A stretch of DNA of 64,000 nt from Anniella stebbinsi (taxonomy: Eukaryota > Chordata > Lepidosauria > Squamata > Anniellidae), in assembly GCA_029215795.1 (NCBI GenBank), contig JARDYH010000002.1, positions 39,788,001 through 39,852,000 on the forward strand. Reading direction: 5' to 3'. The notes under the pieces are model-generated. The model made no database searches. It was not told where the DNA came from and saw only the letters and a list, made by a program, of their open reading frames with translations. The translations under genes and the position numbers were made by a program. Positions 1 through 10,459 of the stretch are shown piece after piece (positions within the stretch are counted from its first letter, which is position 1; the number at the start of each line of letters is the position of its first letter).

Positions 1-572
1 TTGCTTGGCATTTTCAGAATCTAGAAGTTTCCATGTTAAAGATCTTATTTATCTGTGCAGAGGTCTTAGCCTCAGTATTCTAATTTGTACTAAACTTCTG
101 TTAGAGTTGAGCATAATGGAAATAGTCTAATCAGGATAGGTGAATCTTTCTCTATCCTCTACTTATTCACAATTACTCAGTTGTGTAATTGAGGATTGCA
201 GTTTGTTTAGTACTATAATAAACTTTCAAATAAAGTGCAAAATAAGGGGTCACTTTGTATCGGTTGGGCTATGATTGGGGTTTTGTGCAGTGGTGTAGTG
301 ATAATTTTGAGGTGCAGGCACTCATCCTGACATAGCTATGCCCCCAAGGAGAGTCCAAACTTACAGATGCTGTGTTGATCCATATCAACAAATCCCTTTT
401 AGAAGTTTTCATCTGTTAGAAGCAGGTATTTTATAAAGCTGATGGGACTTAATTGCCCATTCAAGACCAAACCCCACCCCAAATATTTTGCATTACAACT
501 GGGAACAAAATATATTGTTGCTGGGGGAAAATAATTCCCCCCAGGCTACTCTGAGGAATGCAGCTAAACTAA
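1..572. other. Unique DNA, no feature seen
   Basis: AT-rich sequence with no recognisable repeat, exon or RNA gene. Confidence 0.4.
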
Positions 573-927
573 GGCCTCCTCCACACGGGGCGTTTAATGA
601 GCCTTGAAGGCTCATTATAAATTTTACCTACACACGAGCGGAGCGCAAAACGGGCGTACAGGCGCGTTATCTCCCCGATAATGCGCATTTTCGAACGCGC
701 GTTAAATAGCGACTTTTATTTTGCTCCGGCCGTTAAAGCGCATTTTCGCTGTGTGAACAAGCGATTATGCGCATTAACTACCTGGAAAGCGCTTTTTGGG
801 CATCTTTTAATGCGCTTCGCCGCTTCCCGCCGCCTCCCGTGCAGAGGGATTGTGAGTAAATGCGCCTCCGCGATAATGCGCATAATCGCGGAACCAGGCG
901 CAAAGGCGCATTCTTGTGGAGGGGGCC
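573..927. mobile_element. Family L MITE, copy 1 (355 bp)
   Basis: The ends are inverted: GGCCTCCTCCACAC on the left and the complement of GGCCCCCTCCACAA on the right. The interior is built of GCGCATT and AATGCGC motifs in both orientations. A second copy of exactly the same length, 355 bp, lies at 43293-43647. No coding frame is shared by the two copies, so this is a non-autonomous DNA transposon. The target duplication here is unclear (at most AA). The superfamily is not known. Confidence 0.7.
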
Positions 928-1168
928 AAAGAGGGAACAGGGGTAGGGGTGTGTGCAGATGACCTTAGCATCCCTGCTAATCAAAAAGTGTCAGCACTGC
1001 ATCCCTCTGAGCCTTGGACCACTACACCCCTGGATATGGACATTTATTTAGGCTTTCTCTTATGCCCGTCCCTTCCAAAGGGAAGAAGATGCAACAGGCT
1101 GCTTTTAATGTTTGCACCTCATTATTTATTACATGTATATCCTGTCTTTCCACCCAGGAGCTAAAGGT

Positions 1169-1303
1169 GACCATTTTAAACAGTTTTAAAGCAGTAGTGT
1201 AGATAAGCTGACAGTTTTGAGAAATGTTGGGGCCCAGGACACACTCCATATACAGTTTTCTAAAGTTTTCAAAGTGTTTTATCCTGCGTGTGTAGATAGG
1301 CTC
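1169..1303. mobile_element. Family C MITE, 5'-shortened
   Basis: It carries the motif GCAGTAGTGTAGAT near the left and GTGTAGATAGGCTC at the right, separated by TTTTAAA-rich arms and a core with CTCCATATACAG. The same units recur at 12787, 15398, 18901 and 52829. It is non-coding. Confidence 0.6.
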
Positions 1304-1365
1304 TTTATCACATCGAGTCAAGCCAGCTCATGGATTTTCCATACCCTCCCAAAATAGAAATTTGC

Positions 1366-1446
1366 AGGTACAATATGCATAATTTGCACAAATTTGGGCC
1401 AAAATTTGCACAAATTTGGGCCATAATTTACATAATTTGTGCCTGC
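1366..1446. repeat. Short tandem repeat of a 20-bp AT-rich unit
   Basis: AATTTGCACAAATTTGGGCC is repeated about twice, with degenerate flanking pieces (ATGCATAATTTGCAC, TACATAATTTGTGC). It is small and diverged. Confidence 0.5.
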
Positions 1447-1704
1447 ATGTGCCTATGATGAGCACAAATTGCTCTTTAAGGTGGGTGGGAACCTACAGGA
1501 AAAGTTCCCAGATTTCAGGAAAAAGCCTGCGTCTCGGCTCTCAAATACTAGCTGAGCCTTGAGACCCCAGGGAAATCTTGTGACACCCCAAAAGTTGTCC
1601 CCATGACAGACATCCCTAACAGGGCTATCTCCCCATTTTATCCTCACAACAATCCTGTGAGGTAGATTAGGCTGGGGGTTGGTGACTGGAGCATGGTCAC
1701 ATAC

Positions 1705-2458
1705 AGCCTATCCACATTGCCCTTAAAATAGGCTGACCATATGAAAAGGAGGACAGGGCTCCTGTAACTTTAACAGTTGTAGAGCAAAGGGAATTTCAGC
1801 CAGTGTCATTTGTACGCAATTAGTTCCTGGTGAAATTCGCTCTTCATCGCAACAGTTAAAGGTGCAGGCACTATACTAGAGTAACATATACAAAAGAAGG
1901 CAGGGCCCCTGCAACTTTAACTGTTGTGATGAAGAGGGAATTTCACCAGGAACTAATTGCATACAAATGATACTGGCTGAAATTCCCTTTGCTCTACAAC
2001 TGTTAAAGTTACAGGAGCCCTGTCCTCCTTTTCATATGGTCAGCCTACTTAAAACGACTTATATTTTGTTTAAAAACGTGGTTTTTTTAAGTCGTTTCAT
2101 TACGTGGTAGGACACACTGAGCAGTACTTAAGTTTCATAGTGACTACATCCTCTGTCGTCAAAGTGTTCACTGGTGTCACACAGAGTTAATTCTTTGTCT
2201 CTTCTTCTTTGTTTTTGTTTGGAGGCTGCTTGACCCGCCCACTTCTGTCTTCCTAACTCAAGCAGCCTGCAAAACAAAAATGAAAGAAGAGACAAAGAAT
2301 TAACCCTGTGTGACAGCATTGAATGCTTTGAGGATGGAGGAAGCAGTCGCTATGAATCATAAGTACTGCTCAGTGTGTCCTACCACGTAAAGAAACAACT
2401 TAAAAACCATGTTTTAAAAACAAAATATAAGTTGTTTTAAGGGCAATGTGGATAGGCT
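1705..2458. mobile_element. Family D palindromic MITE, with a nested family A copy
   Basis: The termini are inverted: AGCCTATCCACATTGCCCTT at the left and its complement at the right. The arms continue through TTATATTTTGTTT, the CACTGAGCAGTACTTA block and TTAATTCTTTGTCTCTTC, so the element is a near-complete palindrome. Without its guest it is about 428 bp. It sits inside a SINE. The target duplication could not be fixed. Confidence 0.7.
1729..2047. mobile_element. Family A hAT-like MITE (319 bp)
   Basis: The element is an inverted repeat from end to end: TAGGCTGACCATATGAAAAG at the left and its complement at the right, with a core around GGGCCCCTGCAACTTTAAC. It interrupts family D and is flanked by CTTAAAA on both sides (1722-1728, 2048-2054), a 7- to 8-bp duplication. 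The copy at 41674-41992 has the same length, 319 bp. It is non-coding and would need a hAT transposase in trans. Confidence 0.8.
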
Positions 2459-2511
2459 CTTAGTTAGCTACATTGCTGGCTGGCAATTTGAACCTGGGTC
2501 TCTCCAGTCCT

Positions 2512-2643
2512 GGGCCAGATCTACACCAAGCAGGATATAACACTTTGAAAGCAGTTTGAAAATGGTATATGGAATGTGTCATGGGCCCAAACAGCTTTCA
2601 ATACTGTTATAAACCGTTATAAAGCAGTAGTGCAAAGTTTGCC
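2512..2643. mobile_element. Family B MITE
   Basis: It starts GGGCCAGATCTACACC, has a core with ATGGAATGTGTCATGGGCCC, and ends GCAGTAGTGCAAAGTTTGCCC. Close relatives are at 32439-32672 and 38234-38363. It interrupts the SINE, with a possible 3-bp CCT duplication. Confidence 0.6.
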
Positions 2644-2683
2644 CTAGCCCAGCACTCTAATTATTATGCCACATTAGCTCTCT

Positions 2684-3124
2684 GGATTCCTTTTCAGATG
2701 GCATTTAACGTAACTGTATTAAGCAAGCCGACAAGCCAAAAAAGTTCAGTCACAGATAGCTGCAGTTCTTAGCTAATGCGAAGGCTTAGTATGATTTCCA
2801 GTATTCTTTTGCCACTATGTGTAGCTTTAGGATTTTCTTGTTTTTCTATGTTTTTGTTGGCATAGGGCTCCAACTCCATCCAACTCTGCCAGCTAGGCCA
2901 AGGAATACATTGTGTGTGATAACAATTCCACATTGGGAGATTTCAGCTGTAATTTGGATTTGCGGAGTGGGTCTGGCAATGCGTGAGTATCTTGCAGTAT
3001 CTGTTGTTGTATTTTGCTTGCTAATGTTTAGTTAAACCCTTCCAGTGGGGGAAAACGTCCTGATGTAACAAGTGAAGAAATGCAGCCTATCAAACAGCTG
3101 GGATTTGTGAAGCAAATTGCATAC
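2684..3124. other. Unique DNA, no feature seen
   Basis: No repeat family or gene is recognised in this stretch. Confidence 0.35.
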
Positions 3125-3368
3125 CAATGTGGGTGGTTTTAAAAGGAGATTGGATAGATTCATGGAGGGTAAGGTATGCTACCTCCAGTATCAGAGGTAG
3201 TATGCCTAAGTACACCAGTTGCTGGGGAACATGGACAGGAAGGTTCTGTTGCAATCTTGTCCTTCTTGTGGGTTTCCAGTGGGCAGCTGGTTGGCCACTG
3301 TGTGAACAGAATGCTGGACTAGATGGACTGTGGTCTGATGCAGCATGGCTCTTCTTATGCTCTTATGC
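3125..3368 (+). mobile_element. CR1/L3-like LINE 3' end
   Basis: The 3' region of a non-LTR element: AAAAGGAGATTGGATAGATT, then TTGCTGGGGAACATGG, then TGGACTAGATGGAC, ending in the tail TTCTTATGCTCTTATG. The same tail closes the copies at 25740-26425 and 62145-62855. Open frames here are fortuitous, since this part is untranslated. Confidence 0.65.
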
Positions 3369-3592
3369 TTATTGGAAGCTCACAAGCAGGACACAAAAGC
3401 AACAGCCCTTTCCCAGGATTGTTCTCCAGCTGCTGGTATTGAGAACCATGCTGAGACAATACCTGGCACAAGAAGCTAGGAGAGGGGCAGAGAAGATAGA
3501 TCATCCTTATTCCTTCCTCAAGCCAGGGAGGAAGCAAGCCAGCTGTGAATGGAGCAGAAGAGACAGAGGGAAATGCATTTCGGGTCTGTAAG

Positions 3593-3680
3593 CCAGTGTT
3601 CTCTGCATGTATTGGACTACAACTCTGACCATCCCCAGACAGCATGGCCACTGATGGAAGTTGTAGCCCAAGGGTGTTGA
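3593..3680. mobile_element. Old hAT-like MITE of the ACAACTCCCATCAT type, degraded
   Basis: It contains TTGGACTACAACTCTGACC and the inverted GGAAGTTGTAGCCC, the core pair of a common reptile hAT MITE seen in better copies at 38957 and 49537. The ends are worn and no duplication is visible. Confidence 0.5.
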
Positions 3681-3865
3681 ACCTCTTTGGGATGGAAGGC
3701 CAAATTCCATTTTGGAGACGCTCTCAGGGACTGCCCTCTAGTGGTGGGTGGGGCTTGAGGAAAAGGGGGTGGGGTCAAAATACAAAAAAATATACCAGCC
3801 TGGTTTAGCTTAGCTCTTACTGTCAGAAACTAAGCCTTTGGAGAGATATTTCAGTCTTTAAGACT
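3672..3865. repeat. Family P dispersed repeat, copy 1
   Basis: It shares GAACCTCTTT, the GGCCAAATTC block and CTCTTACTGTCAGAAACTAA with copies at 12303-12640 and 34456-34815. Those three copies define a repeat I cannot assign to a superfamily. Confidence 0.5.
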
Positions 3866-3886
3866 GGGGGAGGGGGTTGCACAAAG

Positions 3887-4074
3887 GGGAATTTGCATGC
3901 AGCACCTGGTGTAATTCCCCATTCTTCCCTACAAAGAGGGAAGGGCTCGTGCAGCTTTCACTGTTGTGACAAGGAGGGGATTTCATGCATACAAAGGAAC
4001 CTGCTGAAATTCCCTTTTCTGTGTAATTGTTAAAGACACAGGAGCCCTGTCCTCCTTTCCATATGGCCACCCTA
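3887..4074. mobile_element. Family A MITE, truncated
   Basis: The right half is clear: TGCTGAAATTCCCTTTTC, GTTAAAGACACAGGAG and the terminus CATATGGCCACCCTA. The left terminus is missing or replaced. It is more diverged than the 319-bp copies. Confidence 0.6.
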
Positions 4075-4740
4075 TCTGATGTGGGATAGTGGATCTGTCT
4101 GTCTGTTGGAGTGTATAAACTGTGCTTCCCCCTATGTGTGACCTGTGACTGGTTTCCATTCTGCATTGCTAACATGTGGATGTTTTAATAATATAATGTA
4201 ATTATTTAATTAGTGAGCAGCAGCATCTCCAATGCTGGAAGCAGCTAGCAATCAATAATAAAACAACCCAGTGGGTGGCGGGGTAAAGTAAAATAACACC
4301 TTCAACACCCAATACCAAAAACATGACCCCAAAAATGGTACACACAAGAAAACTGGAGAGAGATGCTTGTTTGTTTTCCTTGCAACATCATCTTAGGTAA
4401 ATGGACTGTACATTTCTTCCTGCAGGTTAGGAGAGTGGAACACAGTGATACCTTCACTGGTATATCCTTCTGTAGCAGTGTGTTTCTTTAAGAATTAAGG
4501 ACATACCTGCACATCTGCTCAGTAGAGAACTGAAGTGTTCTCTACCCAGCATTATAGGCAGAGAATGAAAAAAGTAAAAAGGAAAGTACACTCTATCCTC
4601 TGTGCAGTTAGGAATTGATGGCTAAAGGAGAAGATGGGCCTTGTGAATTCCTTTCTGTAAGGTCCTGAACCACTGGGATCAAGTTGGTAATTGGACCGTT
4701 CTCAACACTGAGAGTCAATGTGCTGAAGATTTGAAATATA
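4075..4740. other. Unique DNA, no feature seen
   Basis: AT-rich and without a recognisable repeat or exon. Confidence 0.35.
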
Positions 4741-4954
4741 GACTCTGTTCAGACAATACGCTAAACCATGGTGGTTAAGCATTTTGAGCTAAACATTATG
4801 ACTTAGCATGTCATCTGAACCATGTCTTAGCATGTCGTGTGAACCATCCCTAACCATGGTGTCTACGCAACTACCGTATAAACATGCTTACTAATGATTT
4901 GCTGCAAAAGAGTTTGTGGCCTAACCATGGCTTAGTGTGTTGCCTGAACAGGCC
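4741..4954. mobile_element. Family H MITE, copy 1
   Basis: The termini are CTGTTCAGACAATACGCTAA and the complement of GGCCTGTTCAGGCAACAC. The body repeats ACCATGGTTTAG-like motifs in both orientations. It is flanked by ATA (4738-4740) and ATT (4955-4957). It is related to 11831-12293, 16086-18112, 39757-39880 and 55298-55475. Confidence 0.65.
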
Positions 4955-5081
4955 ATTGTGAGTGTTTGATCTGGCTATGCTCTTTATTTCTTTTCTTTCT
5001 ATCCTTTTTGTTATAAAGGGCTTGAAACTTTCATTTATGTGTGAAAGTGACAATCAAGTAGTATATGTGATGGTACTAAAG

Positions 5082-5082
<1 letters not shown>

Positions 5083-5111
<29 letters not shown>
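5083..5111. repeat. (AC)n microsatellite
   Basis: A pure AC run of about 14 units. Confidence 0.95.
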
Positions 5112-5113
<2 letters not shown>

Positions 5114-5618
5114 TGAAACATTTTATTATGTGAGAGACAGGCAGAAGTTTTTTTGGATTTTTTTGCCTTTGCATAAATACCTTTGCTGTGAGTAACTCAA
5201 GAAACTCTGTATTAAAATCCTTGATTTAGAGAACATAGAAAGCTGATTGAGAAGAGATCATAGTGGTTTCTGCAGCCCTTTTTCAGACATCCATTTAGGG
5301 TAAGATCAACATGCAAAGGGAAGGGGTGCATAGCACATCAATCTCTACTCTTGACCTATGTGTGTTCACTTAGAGAACCTTCTGTGTATGTGTGTGTGTT
5401 CGTGTGCTCCTAATGATATGCAAGGCCAGTTTGTATGGATGCTAATATTGGTCAAAATCACAGAGTTGTAAGGGTTACTGAAATAAGGCATGTGCTTAGG
5501 AGAAGCATATTGATTGGCAATTGATTAGCATTATTATTTTAAAATATCATGAGTGTTTCACATTTCCCTGCTGATTGTATCTAGGAAGACAGAAATATGT
5601 TTTACACGGACACTTAGG
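5112..5618. other. Unique DNA, no feature seen
   Basis: A short GTGTGTGTG stretch near 5390 is the only simple sequence. Confidence 0.35.
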
Positions 5619-5703
5619 CCAATGTTGTTGACACTGACTGGCAGTGGCTCTCAGAGTTTCAGGTAGGAGTATTGCCTTGTCTATGTGGAGATGCCCAGGA
5701 TTG
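5619..5703 (-). mobile_element. tRNA-headed SINE fragment
   Basis: The minus-strand tail half of the SINE described at 5725: GACACTGACTGGCAGTGGCT, then TTTCAGGTAGGAGT and GTGGAGATGCC. The head is missing. Confidence 0.55.
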
Positions 5704-5724
5704 GGGTCGGGCGCTTTGCATGCT

Positions 5725-5921
5725 CATAGGAACATAGGAAACTGCCTCATATGAAGTCAGACCATTAGGCCATCTAGCCCAGTACTGTCAACACGGACTG
5801 GCAGCAGCTTCCCATGGTTTTGGGCAAGATTCCTTCCTGGTCCTACCTGGAGAAGTCAGGGATTGAACCTGGGACCTTCTGCATGCAAAGGATGTGCTCT
5901 ATCACTGCATTATGTCCCCTC
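5725..5921 (-). mobile_element. tRNA-headed SINE with CR1-like tail
   Basis: Read on the minus strand, it begins with a tRNA-like head: GTGATAGAGCACATCCTTTG resembles an A-box region and GGTTCAATCCC is a B-box. It then runs through a body with CTGCCAGTCC and ends with the tail TTCCTATGTTCCTATG. The head supplies an internal pol III promoter and the tail resembles a LINE 3' end, presumably its retrotransposition partner. Other copies: 11210, 47700, 49893 and 53195. Confidence 0.75.
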
Positions 5922-6598
5922 TGATCTATGACTGACCTACACTCCTTTTCGCAAAGGGCATTTTTTCTCTTTTGAAAAGTGCAGGGATTACCTCTTACAT
6001 GGCCTAGCATTCTGGAATTAGGACGACAGTCATTCCTTTGGTCCTTTGTTGGTTGGCTGGGTGGAATTTGCAAAGCTGTGAAAACTTATAATTGCCTCTT
6101 GAAGAATGCTTCCTCCCCATGCAATTGCCTGGGAATTGCTTGCTGGCAGTAAAATAAATGCCATAACAACCAGCTATGTGGGCAGACAGTAGGAAAAAGA
6201 GGACCTGAGGAGGCTTTTGAAAAATTCCGGCTATTTCAGAAAGCCCTGAAGAAATGCTTGAAATGTTGCAATCAGCAACTGTGCCTTCAAAAGGAAGGGA
6301 AAACATGTTTGTAGCTGATACACCCTGGCTTCTGCACAGTCACGTACATTCAGGGGCACTTATATGTTACCTGTAGTTCTGAGTTCCTCCCTCACAATAA
6401 TTATGCCCCTCTACACACACACCTGAAAAAACAACTTCAGGAGAGTTGAAACTTGCATGGAAAAGTGAGCAGAAGGGGAGGTTGAATTCTATCCCTGTCA
6501 GCCATCTGTCTGTTCAGAATGGAACCTTTATCCATACCCTCACCCCACTCCCAGCTGAGACAGGATATGCTAAAACTGGCCTTGACAGTAGGGTGACC
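5922..6598. other. Unique DNA, no feature seen
   Basis: No repeat or exon is recognised. Confidence 0.35.
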
Positions 6599-7283
6599 AC
6601 ATAAGCATAATCAAAACAGAGGAAATGCATCACCCCCAAAGAGGACACAAATTTGCATAAAACATGCAAATGCTAATTTATAGATCTAGATGCAAATTTA
6701 GAAATAATTGCTATAATTTAAATAGAAATACAATATATTTCATCTCACAATATTGGGGAATACCATGACCAGGTGACTTGTATGTCTGCTCAGTGACCCG
6801 GGGGCTGTCTATACAACTTAAAAGCCCTGCAGTGGCTGCACAGTGGCATGGCGCCATTTATACGGCGCAGCTCACCTTGCATCCACTGCGGGGCTTTCCT
6901 GGGAAACTGTGCAGTAGAAGAGTACGGCTCTTCTGCCATGTGTCCTTGTTCCAGTGCCAGGTGGAAGGTGACCTCCCATTGGTCACCGGAAGCCAGGCGA
7001 GGAGGAGGGGGCGGGCCTGGTAATCCAAATGGCCACTGAAAAGACTGTGCTGTCTCCTGCATCAGGATTACCTGACGCCACCCCGCAGCAGTAAGTGTAT
7101 GTTTTTAGAGAGCGGGGGCAAACCGGTGCCATCAAGGCAGCCTCCTGTATAGGTGCTAACTGTGGATGGGCACCTTCAAGACCCCTGTTGCTCTCCCATC
7201 CTATGGTTCTCTTTCTTTAAAGTGGAATTGGACTGGACAGCCCTTCAAATAAAGGCATGGAAGTTGGACACATGGCCACCCTT
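6599..7283. mobile_element. Family J element, interrupted by family M
   Basis: The left end TAGGGTGACCAC and right end GGCCACCCTT are inverted. Within are ATTTAAATAGAAATACAATA and GGACAGCCCTTCAAATA, shared with 35137-37174 and 48742-49070. Family M interrupts it at about 6786-7160. The flanking 8-mers are not a convincing duplication in this old copy. Confidence 0.6.
6786..7160. mobile_element. Family M MITE, copy 1
   Basis: A GC-rich insert in family J. On the complement it shares GGCCATTTGGATTACCAGGC-type sequence and a GACCAAT motif with the copy at 43175-43865. The region has AGCCCTGCAGTGG and the inverted CCACTGCGGGGCT, a palindrome of moderate quality. No intact frame is shared by both copies. 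Confidence 0.55.
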
Positions 7284-8544
7284 CCTGATTATAAGGCAGG
7301 GAGGTGGTAAATTTTAGATACCATCTTAGGCCATGAATGTGAGGTGTAATTTAGAGGAGCTTCACACTTTACATTTGTTTTAAGGGTACACTTAGCTGTT
7401 TCATAAGTGTTTGCCTAAATGTATAATGCACATTTGCAATAAACATGTTTGTAATCATGTGTCTCAAACAGATTCCTTCATCAGAAAGGGCCAGGGCTGT
7501 CCCAAGACATTGTGCTACCTGACTCAAAGGACAAGATGGCACCTCCACTAAATGGACAAAAGCTGCCTGGACTGGCAATTGAAACTTTCTTCAATGGTGG
7601 CAACAGGAAAGCATCTAGCTTAGGGGGTTCAGGCCCGTAGCTCTTTCCTCCAACATCTTGTTTCTACTTCCCAGTATCTGCCATCTGAGTCAACTGCCTC
7701 AGTCTGCCTAATGTTAGGACTGGCTCTGTTGAGGGCCAAGCTGCATGTTATACACAATTGGCCCCTTTTTTATTTTATTTTTACTGGTTGGCGAAGAGGC
7801 GATTGGAAGAGATGTGCCAGGTGTGCTTAACCTTTCCCCCCATTTGCTGTCCCTTCACTTCAAATTGCCACCCCAAAGCTCCCCTTCCAGGGCTTCTAAA
7901 TGCACGCTTGGAGGAGTATATTCCAGACAATTCATTAGGTACTGATTAGCTGAACAAGCCTCTTTCCTTTTGGAGTTTTTTTTTAATGTGCAAAAAGAAA
8001 CGAACACAATAGAGATTGTGCTGGATAGTCCAAATGGGCAAACAACCTGTCTTAAAACAGTACACTTATATTTAAACAGTAAACCGCCTCCTTCCAGTTT
8101 GTTCAATGTCTTAATATTTAAGCTCAATATTGTAACGTTTCCCAGAATTTTACAATTACAGACTGATTACAGGAACATATATTTACACAAATACTTTACA
8201 ACATCTGCCCTCTGGGCTTGCTAGCAAGTTGTAACCATGGATGCTCTCTGCAAACATTTAGGGTGCACTCACATTTGTAATTCCCCCCCCCCCCCGGAGA
8301 TATTTTATTACACAATAAAATGGTTCATAAAATGGCATTGTTTGAATGAGTGCTTGCAATAAATGGTACTATTGCTACAGGAATAAAAGTCTTCAAGAAT
8401 TTTCCAGAGAGGGCAGTCTCATGGGAGCACTACACCCATCTCGCTAGTGTGCCTTGGTCTTGGGAATAAAATGTATATGGCTGTGCTCGCCTCCTAGCAG
8501 TCTTCGTTTTCTGAATCCAGGCGCACGCACCAAAAGTACAATAG
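7284..8544. other. Unique DNA, no feature seen
   Basis: Mostly unique sequence. A poly-C run of about 14 lies at 8282-8296. No conserved frame or repeat is recognised. Confidence 0.35.
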
Positions 8545-9135
8545 CATGGCTGTGTGTTCTGTTTTACAGACCACAGTCCTCTGTTTGAAGGACTGCCAGA
8601 GGACCATCCTCTATTTGAAAGTATCCTTCACCTTCAAAAATATAAGACCATCCTCCACTGGAAAAATAAAATAAAATAAAGGGCCATCCTCTATTTGAAG
8701 GAGCATGCAACCACCCAGAGAGCTTTGGCTATTGGGCAGTGTAGAAATGTAATAAATAAAAAAAATCAAAAAATAAAAGAGTGGCTATGTTTCCTCTTTT
8801 AGAGAGGACAGTCCTCTGTTTGAAGGCTTGCCAGAGGACTGTCTTCGATTTGAAGGTGTCCTCTGTTTGAAAAGCAGTGCTGTCCAATTCCAGTTTAAAT
8901 AAAAGAACCATAAGAACTGTTGCCCATCAACAGTGAACTCCTGGGCAGCAGACTGAACAGGCAGGCATGCAGGTCACCTACACAGGACTTCTGCACTATG
9001 GTGAAATATTCCATATTTCTATTTTAATTATATTAATTCTCTCTGAACGTACATCTATACACATACATTAGTTCTTCTGTCCTCTTTTCTGGGATGCATT
9101 TCCTCTTTCTTAGCAATTCATATGTGGGCAACCCT
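8545..9135. mobile_element. Family J element with a LINE tail inserted
   Basis: It contains repeated CCTCTGTTTGAAGG and GCCAGAGGAC blocks (twice), the TCTATTTTAATTATATTAAT block and the terminus GGGCAACCCTA. A LINE 3' tail (CACCCAGAGAGCTTTGGC, then ATGTAATAAATAAA) lies at about 8700-8785. The repeated CCTCTGTTTGAAG blocks suggest a duplicated or two-copy composite. Confidence 0.5.
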
Positions 9136-9703
9136 AGTAGGACTCCACCATTATTACAATTCCTGTATATGAGGCCTATGAAGGCTCAGTGTACCTAGAT
9201 TCCATTCCTTGTTTGGAGAAAATTCAGGTACTGACAAAGCCAGAATCTCTTGCTCAGGCTGTGAGAAATGGATGAGGACATTCGTGTTTATATGCTTTCA
9301 ACATTCCTTGCATTGTTGTGCTTGCTATTCCTCAGTAAACAGCAATTTTGGAGTTACATGACTATTCTTGTCTTCTGGGTTTGCTTAAAAAAAATGATAC
9401 AATCAGTTCTTTCCCTTTTGCCTTCTAGCGGTGCATTCGCCAGTTGTGTGTGTTTGGGCAGTGGTGGCGGCAGGTTGGGTGGAGGGTGAGAACTTGCTCA
9501 GCATAACTGTATAATAAAAATAACAATAACAACCCCAAACTGACGCCAGTCACTGAAACACTATGCAACAGTCTGCACGTTTTCCTTTCTGGGAAATTAC
9601 CATATGCTATCAACATCATTGAGGTAAATAAATACAGATACACATTTTGGAATATGTTTGGGGCCTTGTCGTTCTCAACCCCCCCCCCCCAGCAGTATGT
9701 ATG
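9136..9703. other. Unique DNA with a poly-C run
   Basis: Poly-C at about 9679-9691; otherwise nothing recognised. Confidence 0.35.
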
Positions 9704-9711
9704 TATTAGAC

Positions 9712-9888
9712 CAGTGGTCTTCAACTGGTCTAGACCTGAGACCCATCTCACACTCCCAAACTGCAACATGGGACCCACTTTCAAAATTTCACAATTGCCT
9801 GACATGGAAGCAACAGCTTTGCCACGACCCATCTGGACTGATCCTGACACCCATTTTTGGGTCATGACCCACCAGTTGAAGACCACTG
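9712..9888. mobile_element. hAT (Charlie/SPIN-like) MITE, 177 bp
   Basis: The termini are the same 18 bp inverted: CAGTGGTCTTCAACTGGT at the left and its complement at the right. A perfect 8-bp duplication TATTAGAC flanks it (9704-9711, 9889-9896). CAG-GG-TTCTCAAC-like ends and an 8-bp duplication are typical of Charlie-type hAT elements. At 177 bp it has no room for a transposase. Confidence 0.88.
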
Positions 9889-10240
9889 TATTAGACAATA
9901 TCATAAAGAAACAGTCCTATTCTGCCCTAACTGGGCATTTTGCTATTTGCCTTCTTGCCCTCTAGTTTTTCATTTAGAATTGCTTTACATTTTCCCTGCA
10001 TGGATCTGTCTGCAACTAATCAGGCCTTCTGATCTGCTATACATCTGGAGGGTACCAGGTTGGGGGAAGCCTGCCATAAGCACTATCCTCCATGCATCAG
10101 TATTGTACATTATCCTCACTGTAATTATCCCCAAGAAGCAAGGTGCCTTAAGCCAGACGTGCCTGATCAGTTCAAAGAATCTTACAAACAGCTGGATTTT
10201 CCATGATGTCATTCATGCACATTTTTGGCTCAGTCTCACT

Positions 10241-10344
10241 CAGCTTTCTCCAACCTGCCTCCCAGATGTTTTGGATGACAACTCCCAGCATTCCTGAGCA
10301 TTGGCCATGCCTGCTGGAGTGGGACACCAGGTTGGAGAAGGCTT
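10241..10344. mobile_element. hAT-like MITE of the ACAACTCCCATCAT type
   Basis: AGCTTTCTCCAACCTG at the left pairs with CAGGTTGGAGAAGGCTT at the right; the core has ACAACTCCCAGCATTCC. A fragment of the same type (ACATCTGGAGGGTACCAGG) lies at 10040-10072. Confidence 0.65.
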
Positions 10345-10459
10345 TGCTTAACTGCATTGTAATCAGTGGCGTTCCGAATTAACATACTGGCTTAAACCAA
10401 ACTAGTTCCTTCTCAGATTTGGAACTGCTTACCTGCACCCTAAAGGTACCTGATATGAA

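Larger units (their letters stand above)
1640..2683 (-). mobile_element. tRNA-derived SINE (MIR-like), split by two MITEs
   Basis: Three pieces read as one minus-strand SINE: 1640-1704 (ACAATCCTGTGAGGTAG region), 2459-2511 (TTTGAACCTGGGTCTC, the complement of a tRNA B-box) and 2644-2683 (CAGCACTCTAATTATTATG, the A-box side). Family D MITE interrupts at 1705-2458 and family B at 2512-2643. The order of pieces matches the tRNA-headed SINE common in reptiles. The head is a pol III promoter relic, not a tRNA gene. Confidence 0.65.

Noticed and set aside
3127..3591. 154-codon open frame
   Set aside because: It covers a CR1/L3 3' end and adjoining unique DNA, with no protein-like features.
9425..9904. 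159-codon minus-strand open frame
   Set aside because: It overlaps a poly-C run and a hAT MITE; no domain is recognisable.
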